Source: a virus | Strand: one strand, 5' to 3' | Length of the DNA: 64,000 bases | Virus record (IMG/VR): IMGVR_UViG_3300005731_000013 | Location: 103,977 to 167,976 of that record | In this document: positions 37,424 through 45,091 of the stretch, in pieces | How positions within the stretch are numbered: the stretch's first letter is position 1 | Layout of the letters: each line of letters starts with the position of its first letter | Program-made: the position numbers and the translations under genes | Notes under the pieces: generated by a model | Told to the model about the DNA's origin: nothing | Database searches by the model: none | What the model saw: the letters and a program-made list of their open reading frames with translations, nothing else

Positions 37424-37782
37424 GACATATTTTCTAACCAATCAGCTACACTTCCAGAAATCTTACACATAACAATATTTTGGTTGTCAAATAATACAAT
37501 TTTTGATTGGTTAATATAAAATGGAGCATTCATATTTTTTGATAGTGTTAATATTTCACCAGTATAAAACCCACGGGTATGGATAAATTCTTCGTGGTCG
37601 AAGAATTCTTTGAGCAACAGGAATCCTGTCGATCGTAATCTTAAACTATCAGGTTGAAAGAAATAGTCACTGACATCATAATTACGATTACCAAACATTT
37701 GCCTAATAGTGTTATCTTGATGTTGGGCGATTTCTTGGTTGATATATGATGTTATTTCGCTTGTTAGTTTTTTCGTTGTCAA
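37420..37782 (-). CDS. Hypothetical phage protein
   Basis: 120 residues. It starts 71 bases inside the upstream gene in another frame, a long overlap that supports a compact phage unit. It contains DYFFQPDSLRLRSTGFLLLKEFF and a C-terminal KIVLFDNQNIVMCKISGSVADW, a variant of the hydrophobic end seen in other small proteins here. No function known. Confidence 0.6.
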   Translation of the reverse strand: MTTKKLTSEITSYINQEIAQHQDNTIRQMFGNRNYDVSDYFFQPDSLRLRSTGFLLLKEFFDHEEFIHTRGFYTGEILTLSKNMNAPFYINQSKIVLFDNQNIVMCKISGSVADWLENMS

Positions 37783-38056
37783 CTAGTTCACCATTTGTCA
37801 ATTTTACAACTGTAAAATCAGTTGTTTTGAATTTATCATTTAGTCGTGCAGCTAAGTTTAAACAATGTGCTTCATTACTGAAACTAGTCTTTTTGTATTT
37901 TGCCCCAGGGGTATCTACTAAACTATTGAAACTTTTTAAATTTATTGCTTGACCTTGATAAAAAACAGCGTAGATTGCCTCTGCGGCAAGCACTTGTTCG
38001 CTTCGAAAACTTCTATCTGTGTATTCTAATAATACTCTTGGCTTTGGTCTTGCCAT
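37712..38056 (-). CDS. Conserved marine-phage-type small protein
   Basis: 114 residues. KPRVLLEYTDRSFRSEQVLAAEAIYAVFYQGQAINLKSFN and GAKYKKTSFSNEAHCLNLAARLN are conserved blocks that I know from T4-like marine phages; function unknown. The C-terminal 30 residues are basic and Asn-rich. It overlaps the next gene by 71 bases. Confidence 0.65.
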   Translation of the reverse strand: MARPKPRVLLEYTDRSFRSEQVLAAEAIYAVFYQGQAINLKSFNSLVDTPGAKYKKTSFSNEAHCLNLAARLNDKFKTTDFTVVKLTNGELVDNEKTNKRNNIIYQPRNRPTSR

Positions 38057-38108
38057 ATGCTTATCTCCATTAACGCTAGCTTTAATTATTTAGCTGGAGG
38101 TAATCAAT

Positions 38109-38603
38109 TTAATCATAATTTCGTTGTTTGCGTTGGATCACTAATTGCATGTCAAGTTCTGTTTTGAATGGTCCAATAAATTCATATTTTTGTAATGTAG
38201 ATAATTTTGGATTAAAACTTTCCATCCATCCGCCATTATCAAAATTAATGCCAAAGAACCCTGCTACAAAAAAAATTCCACTGCTTTGAGATTTTGTATA
38301 GCATGGTAATGACTCCCGTTGTTGTATATTATATATGTCAATTTCAGGAATAGGATATCCGAATACCTGTTCTTGGTCCCAACTGCTTGGTTCTGTTTTC
38401 TTCTCGAAAATGAATAATTCATCAATGTTGCCATTTTTGATATCATGTGCAATGGTTCCATCTTCATTAGAATATTCAAAGAGCCAGTCTGGGTCGTCAC
38501 TTGACGACCGCAGAACACCTGTTTTCGTTCCTGACTGATCATAAAGAATCCACAATTTGTCCGGGACGACTTCAACTGCTTTTTGTCTAGTTTCTGCCAT
38601 CAA
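38109..38603 (-). CDS. Hypothetical phage protein
   Basis: 164 residues, possibly starting one codon later (MA). The N-terminal part (VVPDKLWILYDQSGTKTGVLRSS) and the end KYEFIGPFKTELDMQLVIQRKQ suggest a small beta-rich fold. It follows the 5'-3' nuclease gene by 2 bases and shares its transcript. No family recognised. Confidence 0.55.
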   Translation of the reverse strand: MMAETRQKAVEVVPDKLWILYDQSGTKTGVLRSSSDDPDWLFEYSNEDGTIAHDIKNGNIDELFIFEKKTEPSSWDQEQVFGYPIPEIDIYNIQQRESLPCYTKSQSSGIFFVAGFFGINFDNGGWMESFNPKLSTLQKYEFIGPFKTELDMQLVIQRKQRNYD

Positions 38604-38605
38604 CT

Positions 38606-39601
38606 TCAGTTTTCTTTAGTTGCATAGGCAGCACTTAGATATTTGGCATGATCTTCAGCTTGTTCACCTAATCTTACAAGATCATTGATTCCGCAAAATC
38701 GCATAAAATGTAATCCGACTTGCCCTTTAGGTTGGGCTGCCGCTGCTTCAACAATATGTGTATCAAGAGTTGCTTTAATGTCATCTGGTTGAGCAGTAAG
38801 GTCAATCAATTTTTGATTACGGACGTAATCATCCCTGACAACATGCTCAACTTTATTATGATCAATCCATTTTTGCAGCATGAAATTATTCCAGTCAAAT
38901 CCCATGCCGTTACGGTCAGCAAATGCTTGTCGCATTCCAATTTTATTTTTTGTTCCTTTTTCCCGCACTCCTGGATAAGCACTGAAAATATTATCACTAG
39001 AGTCGCCTCGGATACATTTTTCAAATAGCAACCAAGCTGGGTCACCAATATGCTGTTGTTCGCCTGTTTTTTTATTAATTACAGGCGCACCGCGATCATT
39101 AAAAATTCCATCTAATGTAATGTGTTGGTTTGATACACCATTATATTGTGACACATTCTCACTAATTAATTGATAGAAGTCGCTGTCAGAACTAATGATG
39201 ACATGGTTATCGTCAGGATGATTTTGAATCCAACGAGCGATAAAATCATCCGCCTCGCACCCTTTGGCTTGCAACACTGTTGCATTTGTTTTTGTTCTTA
39301 GAAATTCTTTAAACTTATCAAAAGCTTCAAAGAATCGCGTGTCATCTTCCATCTCCGCAGGTGTCATTGCATCCCGCTTGACTTTGCGGTTAGCTTTATA
39401 TGGAGTATAAAAATCTTTTCTCCAGCTACGACCCTCAAAACAAAAAACAACATGTGAGCCATTGAAGTCTCGCCATACTTTGTTGATGCTTGAAAATAGA
39501 ATATGCATAGCCATGCCAATTTTAGTTTCGATATCGTCGCCTCTAACGACGTGCCTTGCTCTAAAAAACATGTTTTGAGCGTCAATTAATACATATGTCA
39601 T
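38606..39601 (-). CDS. rnh: T4 RNase H-type 5'-3' exonuclease (FEN family)
   Basis: 331 residues, close to T4 Rnh (305). It removes RNA primers and flaps from lagging-strand fragments. The N-terminal YVLIDAQNMFFRAR gives the first metal-binding Asp, VVFCFEG..WRKDFYTPYKANR is the arch/active-site region, GCEADDFIARW and VIISSDSDFYQLI are the acidic metal clusters, and GDSSDNI begins the helix-3-turn-helix DNA-binding region. A promoter (39663-39691) stands directly upstream. It works with the polymerase and clamp encoded further along the same strand. Confidence 0.88.
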   Translation of the reverse strand: MTYVLIDAQNMFFRARHVVRGDDIETKIGMAMHILFSSINKVWRDFNGSHVVFCFEGRSWRKDFYTPYKANRKVKRDAMTPAEMEDDTRFFEAFDKFKEFLRTKTNATVLQAKGCEADDFIARWIQNHPDDNHVIISSDSDFYQLISENVSQYNGVSNQHITLDGIFNDRGAPVINKKTGEQQHIGDPAWLLFEKCIRGDSSDNIFSAYPGVREKGTKNKIGMRQAFADRNGMGFDWNNFMLQKWIDHNKVEHVVRDDYVRNQKLIDLTAQPDDIKATLDTHIVEAAAAQPKGQVGLHFMRFCGINDLVRLGEQAEDHAKYLSAAYATKEN

Positions 39602-39662
39602 AAAAATCCTTTGTGTATGTAATATAGATACAGTGAATGTTGTTTCTATATCTTTAATCTAT

Positions 39663-39691
39663 ATATTACTAAATTTAGTCAAAAAAGTCAA
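39663..39691 (-). promoter_or_regulatory. Sigma70-type promoter, TTGACT-17-TAATAT
   Basis: On the - strand TTGACT (39691-39686), 17 bases, TAATAT (39668-39663). A second TTGACT begins 12 bases further downstream (39679-39674). The leader to the nuclease ATG is about 55 bases and has AAAGGA before the start. Confidence 0.7.
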
Positions 39692-39695
39692 TGTA

Positions 39696-39992
39696 TTACA
39701 CTGAATCAAAATCAAATTTGCTTGCAGGATCAATATCCGCTTTATCAAAATATAATTTGATTAGTAAATAATCTTCATATGTTCTGACTGCAATTTGGTA
39801 TTTGAATCTACCACCAATCCAATCAAACTTAATGTTATTTTCTTCACAAAATTTATGATATTCCCGCCATTTAAAATGGCGTTGATGGTAATCAGTATCA
39901 TTAATGTCATTGAAATTAATCAAAATAGGATACTCATCTAATTTAGCATCTACTATTTGCTTTAAAATATCAGAATTTTCATTATAGGTCAT
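39696..39992 (-). CDS. Hypothetical small phage protein
   Basis: 98 residues, ATG overlapping the PTH2 stop by 4 bases. FNDINDTDYHQRHFKWREYHKFCEENNIKFDWIGGRFKYQIAVRTYEDYLLIKLYFD is Tyr/Asp-rich; the end DYLLIKLYF is again a short hydrophobic segment after acidic residues, like the FKL group. Function unknown. Confidence 0.55.
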   Translation of the reverse strand: MTYNENSDILKQIVDAKLDEYPILINFNDINDTDYHQRHFKWREYHKFCEENNIKFDWIGGRFKYQIAVRTYEDYLLIKLYFDKADIDPASKFDFDSV

Positions 39993-40333
39993 CGCAATTT
40001 CAAATGCCCCGTAATAGGAGATAGTTCTTCATGTGTTGCTGGTCCAATTGCTGCACAAGTTAGCGTCGGAACACCGTTGAACTCTGTTCGGCCAGCGTCA
40101 ATAATATCGGCAACTATGATCCCCGCCTCTTTCGCATTGTTCATTACATCATGTAGCGCTTCTTCTGAATCTACAGTGACAGCAATTTTGGTAAAAGGAC
40201 CTGCCAACCATTCTTTAATAGCAGGGTGGTCGATATTTTCCAAAAGTGATTTCATGCTCGCATGAGCAACTTGAACAGCGGTTTTTCCAACCCCCATATT
40301 CAAATCAGATCTTATAACTATCATTTGTTTCAT
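39989..40333 (-). CDS. pth2: Peptidyl-tRNA hydrolase, PTH2 type
   Basis: 114 residues, the usual PTH2 length. It frees tRNA from stalled peptidyl-tRNA. MIVIRSDLNMGVGKTAVQVAHAS holds the conserved Lys and His, followed by KIAVTVDSEEALHDVMNNAKEAGI and the signature DAGRTEFNGVPTLTCAAIGP. This family is typical of archaea and eukaryotes, not of most bacteria, so the phage copy is a complement to host Pth. It overlaps neighbours by 4 bases on both sides. Confidence 0.9.
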   Translation of the reverse strand: MKQMIVIRSDLNMGVGKTAVQVAHASMKSLLENIDHPAIKEWLAGPFTKIAVTVDSEEALHDVMNNAKEAGIIVADIIDAGRTEFNGVPTLTCAAIGPATHEELSPITGHLKLR

Positions 40334-40539
40334 TTAACATTCTCGTGTAATATGTAAATTGTTTCAATCTCTTTAAACTGCTTAAAGACTTTTTGTAATC
40401 GTTGTATGTCACTATCCATTATAGCGCCAAACATTGACGGGAGCAACTCTCTCCCGCATTCAATACCATGCTCATTTGATAACTTATGAGCAATATTATA
40501 ATAATGTCTTAGCTGTACTGTAACACTAGGGTGAATCAT
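40330..40539 (-). CDS. Hypothetical small protein
   Basis: 69 residues with ATGA overlap to both neighbours. It reads VQLRHYYNIAHKLSNEHGIECGRELLPSMFG then a helix ending YILHENVK. No motif or family recognised; it belongs to the run of small early genes upstream of PTH2. Confidence 0.5.
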   Translation of the reverse strand: MIHPSVTVQLRHYYNIAHKLSNEHGIECGRELLPSMFGAIMDSDIQRLQKVFKQFKEIETIYILHENVK

Positions 40540-40814
40540 GTAAATCTCATTTTGAATAACATTGCTTTTTCTTGATCATGCCATGTTGACAGCATCCAAT
40601 TACAATACGGATCAAATTGCCGCCAAGGCTTCTCTTTAGAATTTTTAAACAAACTATCGATATCAAATGAAACAGTAATTCCAAAATGTATAGACAACCA
40701 TCGTGTAAAATAAATGTCAAATTTTGAATTATCTATACAATGACCATAATGTTGTTTAAAATATCGTTCTGCATTCGCAATAGGACTAAAAAAATCTTCT
40801 TCTTGCATCTTCAA
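40536..40814 (-). CDS. Small phage protein with C-terminal LFKM motif
   Basis: 92 residues, possibly starting at the second Met. It contains YFTRWLSIHFGITVSFD and ends STWHDQEKAMLFKMRFT, the same acidic-then-LFKM/R end as 34571 and 34852. It overlaps the upstream gene by 29 bases. Unknown function, likely one of a small family of related phage proteins. Confidence 0.5.
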   Translation of the reverse strand: MKMQEEDFFSPIANAERYFKQHYGHCIDNSKFDIYFTRWLSIHFGITVSFDIDSLFKNSKEKPWRQFDPYCNWMLSTWHDQEKAMLFKMRFT

Positions 40815-40989
40815 TCAATTTGTTGGCTAAAGTAAAGTTCCTATCAGAATACACTTCTGATTCCAATTTGTCAAGTGTAATCAAAATATCAAACGTATTG
40901 GCGCGGGCTTCGAGTCTAGCAAACTCTGGCCCATCGCCCCAATTTGAATATGATTGATTAATTGTTTGCTTCATTCCTCGAGATGACAT
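40786..40989 (-). CDS. Hypothetical small protein
   Basis: 67 residues from the ATG at 40989; an ATG at 40974 is an equal alternative since ribosome sites are weak for both. Helical and charged, with EFARLEARANTFDILITLDKLESEVYSDRNFTLANKLIEDARRRFF. It overlaps both neighbours. No family recognised. Confidence 0.45.
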   Translation of the reverse strand: MSSRGMKQTINQSYSNWGDGPEFARLEARANTFDILITLDKLESEVYSDRNFTLANKLIEDARRRFF

Positions 40990-41146
40990 TCTTCAGCTTT
41001 CGTTTGCCTGATTTAATTTGTGCTTTTTGTGCTGCAATCGCTTGTTTATTTGCACCAGATGCTTTGAGCTGATACAGACAACGGTATGCATTGCCTAATT
41101 CTTCACTATAATATGTACAATCTTGAAATAGACGTTTATCATACAT
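40958..41146 (-). CDS. Hypothetical small basic protein
   Basis: 62 residues. The C-terminal half is Lys/Gln/Ala-rich (NKQAIAAQKAQIKSGKRKLKN) and probably helical, suited to nucleic acid binding. It starts 4 bases after the upstream stop. Unknown function. Confidence 0.45.
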   Translation of the reverse strand: MYDKRLFQDCTYYSEELGNAYRCLYQLKASGANKQAIAAQKAQIKSGKRKLKNVISRNEANN

Positions 41147-41149
41147 TGG

Positions 41150-41431
41150 TTACTCCGGGATATCTTTCGCTACGCCACGACATAAATCAGTAAACCACAT
41201 GTCTACTATATCCTCATCCTGACGACCACTATAGCCAGCCTCGGTCAATTGGGCAACAAATGCTTTATTCCAATCAAGTTCAAAATATCCTGATCCTGGA
41301 TTCCTAACATCAGCAAATTCTACATTGATAACTTTAACCCACGGAACATTATCAATATTGGCCAATTCTTTTTCTCGTTGATTTTCATCTTTAATTTTAT
41401 TAGCTTTTAATTTTTTCCACCATTTAAACAT
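41150..41431 (-). CDS. Conserved small phage protein
   Basis: 93 residues from the ATG at 41431, chosen because GGGGA stands 6 bases upstream and MFKWWKKLKANKIKDENQ is the conserved beginning I know from marine T4-like phages; an ATG at 41449 adds six residues. The core is PWVKVINVEFADVRNPGSGYFELDWNKAFVAQLTEAGYSG ... DMWFTDLCRGVA. Function unknown. It overlaps the upstream gene by 8 bases. Confidence 0.65.
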   Translation of the reverse strand: MFKWWKKLKANKIKDENQREKELANIDNVPWVKVINVEFADVRNPGSGYFELDWNKAFVAQLTEAGYSGRQDEDIVDMWFTDLCRGVAKDIPE

Positions 41432-41612
41432 TAGATTTCCCCAATGCATATGCTTCCTCTAAAAGCGACGTAATTGCTGCATGATTTTGTTCAAGTGTTG
41501 CTTGGCCAGTTTCTGCATCATGTATGATTTCTGCTAGCAACTCAGCACGGGTATTAATTACTTCATGAATTTCTTCGATTTTGAACCAATTATCAAATGT
41601 GTTATCTGCCAT
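41424..41612 (-). CDS. Hypothetical small acidic protein
   Basis: 62 residues, almost wholly helical and acidic (WFKIEEIHEVINTRAELLAEIIHDAETGQ). The ATG is preceded by AGGAGAATATTGA. It is the first gene after the structured intergenic region at 41613-41805. Unknown function. Confidence 0.55.
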   Translation of the reverse strand: MADNTFDNWFKIEEIHEVINTRAELLAEIIHDAETGQATLEQNHAAITSLLEEAYALGKSNV

Positions 41613-41805
41613 TCAATATTCTCCTAATAGGACATATTTGGTGCCAAATGACCATAAATACAATCTGCATTGTAATCAATGCATTAACTGCGTGTTACTG
41701 TCTACACCTATACTTACCAATTTAATTGGCCCAATAGCATAATACAGTTAATTTTGACACTAATTTTTTAATTTTTTGTATCAATATTGATACAATTTAG
41801 TAATT
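41613..41805. other. Dyad-rich non-coding stretch with candidate late promoter
   Basis: A 193-base gap with no gene. It holds a 20-base perfect palindrome TTGTATCAATATTGATACAA (41776-41795), CCAATTTAATTGG (near 41718-41730), a GCATTG/CAATGC stem (41667-41682) and an ATTTGG/CCAAAT dyad (41636-41649). CATAAATA at 41653-41660 on the + strand would fire antisense to the early genes. It could be an operator region, structured leader RNA or replication-related site. Confidence 0.45.
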
Positions 41806-42246
41806 TTAAATTCCAAACTGTTTAAAGTTTGGTTTTGTTGTTTTGATATATGTATCTATTGTTGTTCTACCACTCGGCAATGTTTTATTATTCCGTGATT
41901 TCAACATAGATACATTAAAACTTGTAATTTCATTACATAATGACTCAGGCGGGCAAATGGTGTTCAATTCATAAGCACGTTGCAATCTATAATCAGCACG
42001 TTGCAATATAAGATCAGGTTTTGATGTAAACATCGGCATATTTAATTTATGAGAGGGGCGAATATATAAACTACCATTATCGGATAGATAATCAAATATA
42101 ATTGTTGAGTTATGACGGGATGTTAAGAATGAACTATCAAAAATAGAATGAAAATTGAGTAAAACTTCATTCCATTTAGATGTCAATTTTTTCATATAAT
42201 GTGAACGACCAGACCCAATATTATATAATGAAGTAATCAATGTCAT
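41806..42246 (-). CDS. Hypothetical protein
   Basis: 146 residues, Ser/Asn/Leu-rich with FDYLSDNGSLYIRPSHKLNMPMF in the middle and a basic C-terminal tail. Start ATG follows a weak ribosome site 22 bases after the QueE stop. No family is recognised; a stand-alone domain or remnant of a larger protein is possible. Confidence 0.5.
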   Translation of the reverse strand: MTLITSLYNIGSGRSHYMKKLTSKWNEVLLNFHSIFDSSFLTSRHNSTIIFDYLSDNGSLYIRPSHKLNMPMFTSKPDLILQRADYRLQRAYELNTICPPESLCNEITSFNVSMLKSRNNKTLPSGRTTIDTYIKTTKPNFKQFGI

Positions 42247-42268
42247 ATCCGATAATAAGTGTAACAGT

Positions 42269-43090
42269 TTAGGCTAGCGCAAGAAAATTATGCATTTGCA
42301 AATTAACACGATAACCATATTTCAATGCATATTGCCCTGCATATTCATGATTGATACGATTAGCATCAGTATCAAATAACCCGCCTTCCCAGAAACTAGC
42401 AACCTCATCAGGAACCAATTTACCATCAGTTGCATCATCTCCTGACAATTCGCCTTCAATTTTGGTTGTTGGGACAGTGTAATATTTGTTTATTGGACTA
42501 ATGTATACACGAGCAGTATCATCTTCTGTAACCCAATCAGGTATATTATGATATACATCAGTTGGGTCAGCATCAATTAAAAATTTCAAAGCATCTGCAT
42601 GTTTATATGCTTTAGGATGAATTTTTTTATATGATGTAGGATTCCCAGCACTATCTTCATTGCATTTAGGTGAGACCACTATGATAGCTCGATCCTCGAT
42701 ACCGTCAACCCATAGCATTCCATTTGTTTCGATTTGGAAATCTAATAGATCTAAATCAGTTTCTCGCATAAAATCAATGAATGATAGGATATTCTTTTGC
42801 AGCATTGGTTCGCCGCCAGTAATCACAATGTTAGATGTAGATACATTCTCAGGTAATTCTTCAGAAATCTTGTCTGCAATTTCTGAGAATGTCATATCAA
42901 CACCTTGCTCGAAAAAGGCATCACAAAAATGACATGTCAAATTACAATGTGATAGGCGAATGAACACCGCAGGTTTCCCCATCAATGGACCTTCGCCTTG
43001 GATTGTGTAAAATATACTTCGAACTTTTAATACGTCAGTAGCATAATCTTTAAAATATTTCCGCCCTGTAATTGCGTTTGCTCCAAACAA
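42269..43090 (-). CDS. queE: 7-carboxy-7-deazaguanine synthase (QueE, radical SAM)
   Basis: 273 residues. It converts carboxy-tetrahydropterin to 7-carboxy-7-deazaguanine. FYTIQGEGPLMGKPAVFIRL is the QueE substrate segment, C49-C53-C56 (CNLTCHFC) binds the SAM cluster and ITGGEPMLQ the SAM. The start is a TTG at 43090: AAGGAG lies 6 bases before it and no ATG fits. It is longer than bacterial QueE (about 220-240), with an insertion near 195-235. With FolE, the QueD-like protein and DpdA it gives most of a deazaguanine DNA-modification route; QueC is not in the window. Confidence 0.92.
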   Translation of the reverse strand: MFGANAITGRKYFKDYATDVLKVRSIFYTIQGEGPLMGKPAVFIRLSHCNLTCHFCDAFFEQGVDMTFSEIADKISEELPENVSTSNIVITGGEPMLQKNILSFIDFMRETDLDLLDFQIETNGMLWVDGIEDRAIIVVSPKCNEDSAGNPTSYKKIHPKAYKHADALKFLIDADPTDVYHNIPDWVTEDDTARVYISPINKYYTVPTTKIEGELSGDDATDGKLVPDEVASFWEGGLFDTDANRINHEYAGQYALKYGYRVNLQMHNFLALA

Positions 43091-43142
43091 TGGAGTCTCC
43101 TTTTTGAACTTGCGATCTTTAAAATGGATCGTCTTTTATTTT

Positions 43143-43388
43143 TTATTTACGCTTATATTGATCTGCGATTTCTGGCCGTGATGGCAAGGTATCTACTTTA
43201 AACAATGATTGGTCAGGAAACATGCTATATTTCAATTCATCTTTAACGTCAGGATCTGCATATACATTTGCAATATCTGCGCGAATTTCATCAGCCAATG
43301 CATGGCAATTAATTTGGCCAGTTTCACCTTCAAATCCTAGCGTAAGGACAACCTGTCCTGCATAAAATAATGTAGTCCAACATGTCAT
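43143..43388 (-). CDS. Hypothetical small protein
   Basis: 81 residues, coupled to the upstream gene by ATGA. It begins MTCWTTLFYAGQVVLTLGFEGETG and continues helical (HALADEIRADIANVYADPDVKDELKY). No family recognised; it lies between the deformylase pair and queE. Confidence 0.5.
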   Translation of the reverse strand: MTCWTTLFYAGQVVLTLGFEGETGQINCHALADEIRADIANVYADPDVKDELKYSMFPDQSLFKVDTLPSRPEIADQYKRK

Positions 43389-43666
43389 ACTAATAATCCT
43401 TGTAGCTTTGCCATAACTGGCCCTTCATCTATAAATTTTACTTTAACATATAAATCTGAATCAGTCAATGGGGTCTCTTGAAGTGTAAACGATGTTTTTG
43501 AAAAACCATATATATTAATTAACAATCGTTCCGTTGCGCCACGAACTTCGTTAAAAGTAAGTGACAATCGTTGTATATCTTCAGAATGAGCTGGACTAAT
43601 ATATATTGTATTTGGATCCTTTTCACATCGTTGCATCTGTGCAGTAATTATATCTTGATTATCCAT
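43385..43666 (-). CDS. Hypothetical small protein
   Basis: 93 residues, overlapping the deformylase 3' end by 8 bases. Contains IYISPAHSEDIQRLSLTFNEVRGATERLLINIYG, then a beta-rich end. No motif or family recognised. Confidence 0.5.
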   Translation of the reverse strand: MDNQDIITAQMQRCEKDPNTIYISPAHSEDIQRLSLTFNEVRGATERLLINIYGFSKTSFTLQETPLTDSDLYVKVKFIDEGPVMAKLQGLLV

Positions 43667-44210
43667 TTGCGTTGATCAACCGTCTAGCAGCACGTTGCAT
43701 TCGTTTCTTTTGTTTTTTCCTAGCCAAGTCAAGTTTTGGTTTGCTGACTCGATCAGTGAACATAATACCTTGGAGGTGATCAAATTCATGTAGGAAAACA
43801 CGAGCATCCATGCCATATAAAGTTTCTGTTATGGTATTTCCTGCAACATCTTCCCAGCTAGCAGATACAATGTCAGGACGTTTTATTTTTAAAAACAGTC
43901 CTGGCTCGCTTAGACATCCTTCAGTCATCAATACTTTATCAGCACTCAAATGAACAACTTGTGGATTAAACATGGTGACTATTTGTCCTTGTAACTCTTG
44001 ACAAATTACAGCCACATCCAAATTAATTTGATTTGCAGATAACCCAACACCATTATGTGTTCGCATCAGAGTTGTCATATGTGTTTGAACAGCCTGACGG
44101 TATTCTTTATCAACTTGAAAATAGAATACTTGTTTCTCTAAATTTGGATGAGGGGCATATATTAGTTGGTTAGTAGACAAGTCTGTTTTGTATTGTTGTA
44201 ATGTAGTCAT
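43659..44210 (-). CDS. def: Peptide deformylase
   Basis: 183 residues. It removes the formyl group from nascent proteins. All three family motifs are intact: GVGLSANQ (54-61), EGCLSEP (97-103; Cys is a metal ligand) and HEFDHLQG (141-148; two His ligands and the catalytic Glu). Unlike the short phage forms that stop after motif 3, it keeps a basic C-terminal helix (KLDLARKKQKKRMQRAARR) that could contact the ribosome exit. Deformylases are known from marine phages. It stands with PTH2 in the same early region. Confidence 0.93.
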   Translation of the reverse strand: MTTLQQYKTDLSTNQLIYAPHPNLEKQVFYFQVDKEYRQAVQTHMTTLMRTHNGVGLSANQINLDVAVICQELQGQIVTMFNPQVVHLSADKVLMTEGCLSEPGLFLKIKRPDIVSASWEDVAGNTITETLYGMDARVFLHEFDHLQGIMFTDRVSKPKLDLARKKQKKRMQRAARRLINANG

Positions 44211-44220
44211 AATATACTCT

Positions 44221-44793
44221 TTATTTAGGAATCCAATGATCTAGGCAGCGAGGTTCATACATACCTACGCTGCCGACCAGTACTCGTTCATCTAATGTTT
44301 CGTCATTGCGTTGCGTTTTTGTGGCAGTTCTGCCACAAACAGTGCATATAGATCGAATCTTAGATATATCGTCACTTAATGCAAGTAAAAGTGCAGTAGT
44401 TTCAAATGGGCGGCCTCGGCTATCTTGATCCAGCCCAGCTGCTATAACATTAACCCCATTTGACAACATGGTATTGACATTATCAATAGTTGCATTTTGC
44501 TCCATGAATTGAATTTCATCCAATACCACAGTATGATAATTATATGGCATTAATGTGTAATTGTCAATTACATGGTCCCAGTTTTTCATTGAAAAACATG
44601 GAAAGCTTAATCTATTATGTGTTTCAATATGTGTTGCACTATATCGAGTATCAATATCTGGTTTAATTACCAAAACATTATGATTACAATGTTTAAGCCA
44701 AAGTATTTCTTGTAGTATGGCTGATGTTTTACCAGCATACATAGGTCCGGCGATTGTTTTAAGTTTTCCTATTGTCAACAGGTTCCTCGTCAT
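44221..44793 (-). CDS. tdk: Thymidine kinase (type II)
   Basis: 190 residues. It phosphorylates thymidine to dTMP. The P-loop is GPMYAGKTSA (16-25), VVLDEIQF is the Walker B-like segment, CTVCGR and a later Cys in PRCLDHW form the zinc site. Two starts are possible: the ATG at 44793 without a ribosome site, or a TTG at 44778 with AGGA 5 bases upstream. It overlaps the preceding gene. It adds a salvage route beside ThyA for dTTP supply. Confidence 0.9.
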   Translation of the reverse strand: MTRNLLTIGKLKTIAGPMYAGKTSAILQEILWLKHCNHNVLVIKPDIDTRYSATHIETHNRLSFPCFSMKNWDHVIDNYTLMPYNYHTVVLDEIQFMEQNATIDNVNTMLSNGVNVIAAGLDQDSRGRPFETTALLLALSDDISKIRSICTVCGRTATKTQRNDETLDERVLVGSVGMYEPRCLDHWIPK

Positions 44794-44992
44794 TTAAATC
44801 ATTCAATTCATTTTGAATTTCAGCTCTTATTTGTGCTGTTGCATTTTCGATATATAACATTTTTTCAGACATTACATCTAAAATTTCCGTCAGAATATCC
44901 ATTTGCTCGTTTAAGTCGTTGAATTTGTCATGTAACTTTTGATCTTTATTTGTGGTCATTAGTGGGCCAACTTTATTGTTTGTGATCGTCAT
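44759..44992 (-). CDS. Hypothetical small coiled-coil protein
   Basis: 77 residues; a start at Met 12 (44959) is also possible. From residue 18 on it is a continuous heptad-like helix (KLHDKFNDLNEQMDILTEIL ...). It overlaps tdk by 35 bases. Likely oligomeric; function unknown. Confidence 0.5.
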   Translation of the reverse strand: MTITNNKVGPLMTTNKDQKLHDKFNDLNEQMDILTEILDVMSEKMLYIENATAQIRAEIQNELNDLNDEEPVDNRKT

Positions 44993-45057
44993 CTAGACGA
45001 TTTTATTGCAATATTACTTATTACATTACTTAAAGTTGCATTCGATCAAAATGTATA

Positions 45058-45080
45058 TGGTGCTGCATAATACAGCACCA
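45058..45080 (-). terminator. Hairpin after folE
   Basis: TGGTGCTG and CAGCACCA (8-bp stem, 7-base loop) lie 12 bases past the folE stop. The following bases on the - strand (TATACATTTTG) are only moderately T-rich, so termination may be partial. Confidence 0.6.
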
Positions 45081-45091
45081 CATGATTTATT

